A DNA stretch of 35,611 nucleotides from Roseburia sp. (GTDB lineage: Bacteria > Bacillota > Clostridia > Oscillospirales > Ruminococcaceae): positions 1 through 35,611 of the forward strand of contig JAMPCH010000029.1 in NCBI GenBank assembly GCA_023666265.1. Reading direction: 5' to 3'. A program made the translations under genes and the position numbers. Position 1 is the first letter of the stretch; the number at the start of each line of letters is the position of its first letter. The notes under the pieces were generated by a model. The model was not told the origin of the DNA and did no database searches. It saw only the letters and a list, made by a program, of their open reading frames with translations. Positions 30,642 to 35,611 of this stretch are shown piece by piece.

Positions 30642-31226
30642 ATGTTTTGTCAAAAATGCGGGAAAGAGATCCCGGACGGCTCGGCGTTTTGCGCGAATTG
30701 CGGGACGAGAGCGGGAGAGAGCGGCACGCCGCAGGTCACGTATATTGTAAAGGAGGCGAAGCCGAAGCCGATCCTTACGGGCGGGGAGAAGGCTTTAATT
30801 ACGGTAATCGGGATTTTAAAGATCGTCCGATTTTCGTTAATGATGATTCTTTTTTTGATCGGAGGGACGACGGCAAGCTCTGTATTGGGGTATGACATAC
30901 GGGTCATTCAGGCGCTTCAATCGATCATGCTGCTTGTGATCTTGTTCCTTGGCGTGTTCATTTTCTTTGGGGTAATGGTCTTGCTGAAAAAGAGGTGGGC
31001 GCTTATCATATTTGATGTTGTGCAGATTTTGGGAATGGTAATTTCCGTCATTCTCATTTTAACAGGAAATCTCCTTTCGGTCGTTGATCTTATTATCCAT
31101 ATCGTAATGGTGATTTTGATCCATAAAAGTATCAAGGCGCTGTCGTGGGAGGTTCAGGAGGCACGGAGAACCGCGCAACAGCGCGTTTCAAAGATCGGAT
31201 CGGATCGAACGGACGGTTTATATTAA
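30642..31226 (+). CDS. Zinc-ribbon membrane protein (194 aa), unknown function
   Basis: N-terminal zinc ribbon (C3/C6, C17/C20: MFCQKCGKEIPDGSAFCANC), a Lys/Pro-rich linker, about four membrane segments in residues 48-165 and a charged cytoplasmic tail (WEVQEARRTAQQRVSKIGSD). AAAGGAGG lies in the end of the preceding gene; the TAA of that gene touches this ATG. Together with the preceding paralog and the lipoprotein that follows, it forms a three-gene unit under the XRE-type promoter. Function not recognised. Confidence 0.78.
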   Translation: MFCQKCGKEIPDGSAFCANCGTRAGESGTPQVTYIVKEAKPKPILTGGEKALITVIGILKIVRFSLMMILFLIGGTTASSVLGYDIRVIQALQSIMLLVILFLGVFIFFGVMVLLKKRWALIIFDVVQILGMVISVILILTGNLLSVVDLIIHIVMVILIHKSIKALSWEVQEARRTAQQRVSKIGSDRTDGLY

Positions 31227-31243
31227 ACGGAAAGGAACAAAAA

Positions 31244-31819
31244 ATGAAAAAATATTTTAAATTGATTACGGCGAATTTACTTGTTATAGGAATGTTGTTG
31301 GCGGCGGGGTGTTCCCGAACGGCTTTTATGTCGCCGTATGAGCTTTCGTCCTCAGTTACGGCTGCGGATGCGACTGCATCCTCCATTTCTATTGAAATCG
31401 ACGATTTAGATTTAGGCAGTGTGACGGGATTTCTTTCGCTTTCCTTTGAGGAATATAAAGGTACGGGTGAGTTCAACGACCTTACGGGCGGCGGGGGCGA
31501 TTTAAGTGACGAGGTCGTTTCAAAAGCCCTTAAAATGGTTCAAGAGCTTTTTGTTCTAAGAAAAGGTGTTATAAAAGCATTTCTTTCGGAGGGCAAATGT
31601 ATCGCGGTCGCGTATACGAAAGATACGAGCGACGCGGACAAGCTCGAGTTCGGAAAAATCTTTACGGATCTTGCTTCCGAAGAGGACGCGAAAACAGTCA
31701 CGGAAATCACAACAAAAACCTGTGTTTGGGACGGGAATACAGCCGGGGTAGGCGGGAGCGGAATGGGAGAATCCGAGGGACTTATTATCGGGACTTGTCC
31801 CAAGCTTACTTTAAGTTAA
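31244..31819 (+). CDS. Small lipoprotein (191 aa), unknown function
   Basis: ATG31244 follows AAAGGAAC and begins a lipoprotein signal peptide (MKKYFKLITANLLVIGMLLA, lipobox AAGC); an upstream in-frame start would run inside the previous gene. The mature part is soluble, rich in Ser/Asp/Gly, with a Gly-rich loop (DLTGGGGDLSDE) and a Gly-rich end (TAGVGGSGMGESEGL). No family was recognised. It is the last gene of the zinc-ribbon operon, and its 3' end overlaps the convergent DUF2493 gene by 14 bases. Codon use is richer in AT than in the ribosomal genes, hinting at a later arrival. Confidence 0.72.
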   Translation: MKKYFKLITANLLVIGMLLAAGCSRTAFMSPYELSSSVTAADATASSISIEIDDLDLGSVTGFLSLSFEEYKGTGEFNDLTGGGGDLSDEVVSKALKMVQELFVLRKGVIKAFLSEGKCIAVAYTKDTSDADKLEFGKIFTDLASEEDAKTVTEITTKTCVWDGNTAGVGGSGMGESEGLIIGTCPKLTLS

Positions 31820-32162
31820 AGTTAAAGCTATTTTTATCGAGGAAAATTTCGATCGGCTTTCCCTGTTTTTGACAGGCGTCGATCACGTAGCGCGTACCGT
31901 GCGATCTGCCGTCCCAAATGGCGAGGATCAGGTCGGCGTAGGCGACGATTAGGTCGTTTCGGCGGAGGGGAGCGGACTTCCCGAATTTCTTGTAATCGGG
32001 GAGAAATTCGGTATACTTGATCTTGTTTCGCAGGGCGTAGTCCCTCGCACAGGTATCGATCCCCCTCGCGCCGCCCGAGACGATCTCGGTCGTCTCGGGC
32101 GGGAGAAGCTCCTCCAAACGGTCGATCGTCAGACCGCGCGAGCCGATCACGGCAACCTTCAT
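31806..32162 (-). CDS. DUF2493 / SLOG-domain protein
   Basis: A 118-residue protein with the Rossmann-like SLOG signature: MKVAVIGSRG at the N terminus and EIVSGGARGIDTCARDYAL in the middle, then RRNDLIVAYADLILAIWDGRSHGTRYVIDAC. SLOG/DUF2493 proteins bind nucleotides or nucleotide-derived ligands and are common in phages, plasmids and defence islands; most are uncharacterised. Minus-strand promoter TTGCGT, 17-base spacer, TATAAT lies in the divergent region shared with a ribbon-helix-helix regulator gene. A TATG start follows AAGGTGG. The C-terminal end overlaps the convergent lipoprotein gene. Confidence 0.85.
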   Translation of the reverse strand: MKVAVIGSRGLTIDRLEELLPPETTEIVSGGARGIDTCARDYALRNKIKYTEFLPDYKKFGKSAPLRRNDLIVAYADLILAIWDGRSHGTRYVIDACQKQGKPIEIFLDKNSFNFNLK

Positions 32163-32174
32163 ATGAACACCACC

Positions 32175-32245
32175 TTAACATTATTTTGATGTCATTATAC
32201 CACCATTTTTATTATGACGCAATATTTACGTTATAATAATGTTAA
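32175..32245. promoter_or_regulatory. Divergent promoter region with an 11-bp inverted repeat
   Basis: TTAACATTATT (32175-32185) and AATAATGTTAA (32235-32245) are perfect inverted repeats 49 bases apart. Between them lie the minus-strand -10 TATAAT of the DUF2493 gene and the plus-strand TATAAT (32232-32237) of the ribbon-helix-helix gene, plus a GTCATTAT/ATTATGAC near-repeat. This suits a repressor that bridges both promoters. Confidence 0.65.
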
Positions 32246-32271
32246 AAAGACATATTTTTGGAGGTAGTGAT

Positions 32272-32457
32272 ATGAAGGATGAGCTGTTAAGGTATACGCT
32301 GAGGGTCGATCGGCAGTTGTTCCGAAAATTTCGGTATATCGCGGAATATAAGGGGCGCTCCGCGAACCGTGAGATCGAACAGATGCTGAAAAAGCGGGTC
32401 GAGGCTTTTGAGAAGGAGCATGGGCGGATCGAGCTCGGCGAGGAGGGGGAGAAATGA
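32272..32457 (+). CDS. Arc-like ribbon-helix-helix regulator (61 aa)
   Basis: ATG32272 follows GGAGG with seven bases spacing; an in-frame start 33 bases upstream lies in the promoter. The sequence LLRYTLRVDRQLFRKFRYIA followed by EYKGRSANREIEQMLKKRV matches the beta-strand and two helices of the Arc/MetJ (RHH_1) fold, and the tail is acidic. It is probably a dimeric repressor of itself and of the divergent DUF2493 gene. It stands at the left edge of the phage head genes and could be a phage regulator, but no antirepressor or integrase is near. Confidence 0.82.
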   Translation: MKDELLRYTLRVDRQLFRKFRYIAEYKGRSANREIEQMLKKRVEAFEKEHGRIELGEEGEK

Positions 32458-32515
32458 GGTGTTATGACAATTTCTTCGGGGAAGAGGCTTCCGAGGGCTT
32501 GGACGCGAACGGAGG

Positions 32516-32815
32516 GTTTCAATAGAAGAGAAATTCCTTCGGAATTGAAAAAGAAAATGGTCGCCGATCGCGGGGACTTGGGACACGGGCAGAACGTATC
32601 AAAAAAGGAACGATCTCTTCGGAGCTGAAAAGAGAAATCTCCTCGGAACTGAAAAGGTAAATGGTCGCCGATCAAAGAAACTCGGGACACGGGCAGAGGG
32701 TTTCAATAGAGGAGGACTGTTTCGGAACTGAAAAAAGGAAATGCTTGCCGATCAAAGAAACCCGGGACACGTGTAGAGAGTTTCAATAAAGGAGAAATCT
32801 CCTCGGAACTAAAAA
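32516..32815. repeat. Degenerate tandem repeats, unit about 80 bp, about 3.7 copies
   Basis: Units begin GTTTCAATA (32516, 32597 as TATCAAAAA, 32700, 32780) and contain CTTCGGAACTGAAAA, GCCGATCAAAGAAA and CGGGACACGGGCAGAG. Start-to-start distances are 81, 103 and 80; the second unit is longer by an internal 24-base duplication. Each unit can form a hairpin between GTTTCAAT and ACTGAAA/ATTGAAA. No gene covers this stretch (32458-33044). It lies between the regulator gene and the phage scaffold gene; an iteron-, packaging- or recombination-type site is possible. Confidence 0.75.
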
Positions 32816-32888
32816 AGTCCGGGAATGTCCGGGCGTTGTCCTTGAATGTCCCTTAAAGAGCGTGTAAAATGTAAAATGTAAACAAATG

Positions 32889-32923
32889 AGCGCGAGACTT
32901 CTTTTAAAAAGTCCGCGCTTTTT
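32889..32923 (+). terminator. Intrinsic terminator between the repeats and the phage genes
   Basis: AGCGCG-A-GACTT pairs with AAGTC-CGCGCT over 11 bp with one bulged A and is followed by TTTTT. Confidence 0.8.
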
Positions 32924-33131
32924 GTTGTGACGGAAAAATTCTTCGGGAGCGTCCGCGCCGAAGGTTCGGGACGGGCGGGGACGCCGGTATTCGAGGGAGG
33001 TTTCGTCACGGCGGGGTTTACGGAATTATAAAGGAAAGGACGGATCAAAAACGGAAACGGAAGAAAAGCAAAAGAGAGAGGAGAGCGCCCCCGAGGGCGA
33101 AGCCTTTACCCGAGCGCAGGTCGAAGCGCTT

Positions 33132-33518
33132 TTGGACGAGCAGAAGGCGGCTTTTGAACAAAAGCTCGCCGAAACGGAGAAGCTCTCGGCAATGGACGAG
33201 GGGGAGAAGGAGAAATTCCTACGCGAAAAGCTCAAAAAGGAGCTGGACGCGAGAGAGGCGGCGCTTTTAAAGCGCGAGCTTCGCGCGGCGGCGGTCGAAA
33301 AGCTCGGCGAGCGGAGATTACCCGCCTCGCTCATCCCCTGTATCAACCTCACCTCGGCGGAAAGCTTAGAGGAAAGTCTTGACGCGGTGGCGGAATGCTT
33401 CTCAAAAACGCTCCGCGAGGAGATCGGCGCGAGAGTCCACCTCGGCGCGCCGAAGGGAGCGCCTTACGTCGGCTCGGACGCATTTTTGGAGGGTCTCGGG
33501 CTTCGCGCGGAGGGGTGA
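33132..33518 (+). CDS. Phage scaffold-like protein (DUF4355 type), N-terminal start missing
   Basis: The frame is open from 32931 and reads like a scaffold protein from about 33045 (ETEEKQKREESAPEGEAFTR, then AQVEALLDEQKAAFEQKLAE), but contains no ATG, GTG or TTG before TTG33132, which lies inside the conserved FTxxxVEALL motif. AAAGGAAAGG at 33030-33039 sits where a ribosome site would be expected, so the original start codon near 33044 seems lost. The protein is a highly charged coiled coil (about 80 residues of Glu/Lys-rich helix) followed by a C-terminal capsid-binding part. Scaffold proteins guide assembly of HK97-type heads, and the major capsid gene follows directly, as expected. The gene may be decayed or use a non-standard start (ATC/ATT). 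Confidence 0.7.
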   Translation: MDEQKAAFEQKLAETEKLSAMDEGEKEKFLREKLKKELDAREAALLKRELRAAAVEKLGERRLPASLIPCINLTSAESLEESLDAVAECFSKTLREEIGARVHLGAPKGAPYVGSDAFLEGLGLRAEG

Positions 33519-33650
33519 GTACTCCTTCGCCCCTACGCGGTAAGAGGGTAGGGCAAAATAAAGAAACGGAAAAGGGGAAGTCGGGCGGGAGTACGCACGC
33601 CTTCCCAAAAAGAAAAAAGAAAAACGAAAAACGGGAAAGGAACGATCATT

Positions 33651-34715
33651 ATGGCAATCAATTTAGCGGAAAAGTATTCCAACCAGATCGACGAGACGAT
33701 CAGAAGCGGGCTTCTCTCGTCGGCGGGGGTCAACAACGACGTATCCTTTGGGAACGCGCAGACGGTCACGGTTTTTTCCATGGAGACCGCGCCGCTCGGA
33801 GATTACAACCCCGACGGGGGTATGCAGCGATACGGCGAACCCGTCGAGCTACAGGACGCGACGCAGGAAATGAAGATGACGCAACAGAAGGCGTTTACCT
33901 TCACGATCGACAAGACCTATGCCGCCGACTCGCCCGAGGGCGTAAGAAACGCGGGGCGGGCGCTCCAGCGCCAGATCGAACAGGTCATCGTCCCCGAGAT
34001 CGATCGCTATCGCTTCGCCAAGCTCGCCGAGCTCGCGGGGAATAAGGACTATGGCGCGCTCACAGCCGAGAACGCGTATACCGCCTTTGTCGAGGCGAAC
34101 TCGAGGATCACCGACGAGGAATTCCCGGTCGAGAACCGCGTCGCGTTTTGTTCCAACGGGTTTATCGACCTTTTAAAGCAGGACAGCGTACACTTCACAA
34201 AGGCGACCGAGCTCGCCCAGCGGCGCGTCGTCTATAAGGGCATGATCGGGGACTGTGACGGCGTGGCAATCATCGCCGTACCGAAGCGGCGCTTACCCGC
34301 GGGGGTATCCTTTATCATCACGCACCCCTCCTGTGCCCCCGCGCCGGTAAAGCTGCAGGAATATAAGATCCACCGCGACCCGCCCGGGATCGCCGGTCAC
34401 CTCATCGAGGGGCTTTTATACCACGATATTTTTGTATTTGACCGTAAGAAGGCGGCGATCGCGGTACGCTATGGGGCGCTCGGGAAGCTCGAGGCGAAGG
34501 TAACGGACGGCGTACTCGCCGTCAGCGGCGACACGAACGGCGGGACGCTCGTTTATAAGGCGACCTCCGCCGCGCCCGCGCTCGGGGACGCGCTCGGGGC
34601 GGACTGGATCGCCGTCCCCGCCGACGGGAAGCTCGCGGCGAGCGGGAAGCTTTATATCGCGGTCAAGAACGCGGAAGGGAAATGTACGGCGGTATCGGGG
34701 TCGGTAAGCGTTTAA
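33651..34715 (+). CDS. Phage major capsid protein (HK97-fold type)
   Basis: A 354-residue structural protein that forms the head shell. Opening MAINLAEKYSNQIDETIRSG followed by the N-arm and the PLGDYNPDGGMQRYGEPVEL strand region are typical of capsid proteins of clostridial siphoviruses lacking a prohead protease cut. DKTYAADSPEGVRNAGRALQ and RVVYKGMIGDCDGVAIIAVP follow. The last 75 residues (KLEAKVTDGVLAVSGDTNGG and onward) look like a small beta-sandwich added to the end. AAAGGA lies nine bases before ATG33651. It follows the scaffold gene by 132 bases that hold one copy of the dispersed GGGAAG/CTTCCC hairpin, a host-type repeat. Confidence 0.88.
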   Translation: MAINLAEKYSNQIDETIRSGLLSSAGVNNDVSFGNAQTVTVFSMETAPLGDYNPDGGMQRYGEPVELQDATQEMKMTQQKAFTFTIDKTYAADSPEGVRNAGRALQRQIEQVIVPEIDRYRFAKLAELAGNKDYGALTAENAYTAFVEANSRITDEEFPVENRVAFCSNGFIDLLKQDSVHFTKATELAQRRVVYKGMIGDCDGVAIIAVPKRRLPAGVSFIITHPSCAPAPVKLQEYKIHRDPPGIAGHLIEGLLYHDIFVFDRKKAAIAVRYGALGKLEAKVTDGVLAVSGDTNGGTLVYKATSAAPALGDALGADWIAVPADGKLAASGKLYIAVKNAEGKCTAVSGSVSV

Positions 34716-34867
34716 CGGCTTGATCGGCTTCGCGGTTTTGATCTAGGGAAGGGATCGGTCGGCGGGCGCGGCGATTTTGGGCAGGATCAGAACGTTTCGC
34801 CGCTATATGGGATGGGCGTTCGCCGACGAACCCCGACCTTTATGAGAAAAAAGAAAAGAGAACGGAG

Positions 34868-34946
34868 CTCCTCGGGGGCTTCCAAAATATCGAACGGCAC
34901 GGTTTTTGTCGGGCGATATTTCGGAAGCTCCCGAGGAGAGGTTTTT
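34868..34946 (+). terminator. Long hairpin with T-run between capsid and connector genes
   Basis: Bases 34868-34892 pair with 34914-34938 over 25 bp (one G-U, one mismatch; core CTCCTCGGG/CCCGAGGAG), followed by AGG and TTTTT. It lies inside the phage late gene block, so it should lower expression of genes after the capsid gene. The rest of 34716-34964 holds nothing recognisable. Confidence 0.7.
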
Positions 34947-34964
34947 ATCGGGAAAGGAAAGGAT

Positions 34965-35306
34965 ATGGAGGATACGGCGATGGAGCTTTTAAAGCTCCGA
35001 CTTCCGCCGGACGCAGAGCCGGACGAGGATCGGCTCGGCGCTCTCCTTTTACAGGCGGAGCATACGATATTGGACATCATCGGGCGGGAGAGCCTACCCG
35101 ATCGGCTCGTCGACGTAAAAGCCGCGCTCGCGCTCGTTTATTATAACCGAGGCGGGACGGAGGGCGAGATCAGCCGAACCGAGGGGGAAGCGTCGATGCG
35201 GTATCTCGACGGGCTACCCGAGGAGATCGCGCTAAGGCTCAGAAATTATCCGAGAAAGGTAGGTGCGGTCTATGCGACCCGCGTGGAACAGGGTAAAGAA
35301 AATTGA
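34965..35306 (+). CDS. Phage head-tail connector protein
   Basis: A 113-residue product starting MEDTAMELLKLRLPPDAEPD; AAAGGAAAGGAT directly precedes ATG34965. The frame is open for 153 bases upstream, but that part runs through the long hairpin and is unlikely to be translated. The helical pattern (DEDRLGALLLQAEHTILDII, LVDVKAALALVYYNRGGTEG, EGEASMRYLDGLPEEI) matches gp6/DnaPack-type connector proteins that bind the portal ring after DNA packaging. The position directly after the capsid gene and before a head-closure gene supports this. Its end overlaps the next gene by 35 bases. Confidence 0.8.
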   Translation: MEDTAMELLKLRLPPDAEPDEDRLGALLLQAEHTILDIIGRESLPDRLVDVKAALALVYYNRGGTEGEISRTEGEASMRYLDGLPEEIALRLRNYPRKVGAVYATRVEQGKEN

Positions 35307-35586
35307 TATTTATTCGCCGGGGGAGGTCGCCGACCCCTATCTCGGGACGAGGATCGAGCCGAGACTTCTCGGGTATGTTTACGCGGACGTTCAGGGGAAC
35401 GCCGAAACGCTCGAAAACCTCCGCGAGGGGACGAGGGAGCGGCGGGGCGTCCGCCTTTTTTTACGCCCCGACGCGGGGATCAAATGCGGCGATCTCGCGG
35501 CGGTCTATGGGAAAGCGCCGGACAGCCGCATCATCGAGGTTCGCCGCGCGGGGGAATATGTCGCCGCGACGGCGGAGCGGCTATGA
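35272..35586 (+). CDS. Phage head-closure / head-tail adaptor protein
   Basis: A 104-residue product; ATG35272 has GGTAGG eight bases upstream, whereas an in-frame GTG nine bases earlier lies within that site. The mostly beta sequence (IDIYSPGEVADPYLGTRIEP, LLGYVYADVQGNAETLENLR, VRLFLRPDAGIKCGDLAAVY) with a short helix fits the stopper or adaptor proteins of siphoviruses, which seal the portal and join the tail. It overlaps the connector gene by 35 bases and the next start by four (ATGA), typical of packed phage late genes. Confidence 0.72.
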   Translation: MRPAWNRVKKIDIYSPGEVADPYLGTRIEPRLLGYVYADVQGNAETLENLREGTRERRGVRLFLRPDAGIKCGDLAAVYGKAPDSRIIEVRRAGEYVAATAERL

Positions 35587-35611
35587 TCGGGCGGGACGAG
35601 GCGGCGCTTTA
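35583..35611 (+). CDS. Start of the next phage morphogenesis gene (cut by window edge)
   Basis: ATG35583 overlaps the stop of the head-closure gene (ATGA); only MIGRDEAAL is visible. From gene order a tail-completion (HK97 gp10-like) protein is expected. Confidence 0.5.

Noticed and set aside
32226-32690. Minus-strand ORFs with repeated IGDHxxFQFR motifs
   Set aside because: The repetition only reflects the 80-bp DNA repeats; no start signals, and frames break between units.
32516-32815. GTTTCAATA-starting repeats as a CRISPR array
   Set aside because: The conserved part covers most of an 80-bp unit, there are no unique spacers of even length, repeats are degenerate, and no cas genes are near.
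32882-33029. Open frame ending GTPVFEGGFVTAGFTEL before the scaffold gene, possibly the tail of an upstream phage gene
   Set aside because: It starts directly after a stop, runs through an intrinsic terminator and has no good start codon; too short to assign.
34812-34964. N-terminal extension of the phage connector gene
   Set aside because: It would be translated through a 25-bp hairpin, is Arg/Ser-rich without similarity to the family, and a good ribosome site lies before the internal ATG34965.

Overview
The window looks like a chromosome segment of an anaerobic Gram-positive bacterium, probably a spore-forming member of the Clostridia (Oscillospiraceae-like). The signs are lipoprotein signal peptides with lipobox cysteines, AGGAGG ribosome sites, consensus TTGACA-N17-TATAAT promoters, a reverse rubrerythrin, a SleB-type cortex hydrolase, an Amt-PII fusion and the rpmG-secE-nusG-rplK-rplA block. 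No rRNA, tRNA or CRISPR was found.

Layout. 0.1-3.1 kb (+): a PdxY-type kinase and an ammonium transporter fused to a PII domain, the latter behind a perfect promoter and a leader hairpin with a T-run. 3.2-22.7 kb (all -): a lipoprotein island. It holds five large lipoproteins that join an N-terminal beta-propeller-like region to a C-terminal ABC solute-binding domain, four propeller-only lipoproteins (one with its start codon out of frame at an A8 tract), two small Cys-rich secreted proteins, one MalF/MalG-type permease pair and a small membrane-anchored protein that resembles the last part of an efflux adaptor. No ATPase is encoded. 23-27 kb: SleB, reverse rubrerythrin, a DUF6056-like membrane protein and a sugar-type nucleotidyltransferase. 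27-29.6 kb (-): ribosomal/transcription block, with a 163-bp MITE-like element between rplK and rplA. 29.7-32.5 kb: XRE regulator divergent from a zinc-ribbon membrane-protein operon, then a SLOG/DUF2493 protein divergent from a ribbon-helix-helix regulator. 32.5-35.6 kb (+): an array of 80-bp repeats followed by phage head genes (scaffold without a usable start codon, major capsid, connector, head closure) running off the right edge.

How the island may work (inference): the five propeller-binding-protein fusions could capture different ligands and share the one permease pair, energised by an ATPase encoded elsewhere. Propeller-only lipoproteins lie directly upstream of the fusions and are sometimes translationally coupled to them.

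The most unusual signal is non-coding. A 131-bp structured element occurs as an exact tandem pair (5881-6142) and as a single copy (15934-16064), each time upstream of a small Cys-rich secreted protein. Copies differ in sequence but keep pairing in a long closing stem and a terminal hairpin (compensatory changes), and the -10 box of the downstream promoter lies in the element's end. A second repeated intergenic segment (three copies) and a dispersed GGAAGGCG/CGCCTTCC hairpin (seven copies) also mark the gene boundaries.
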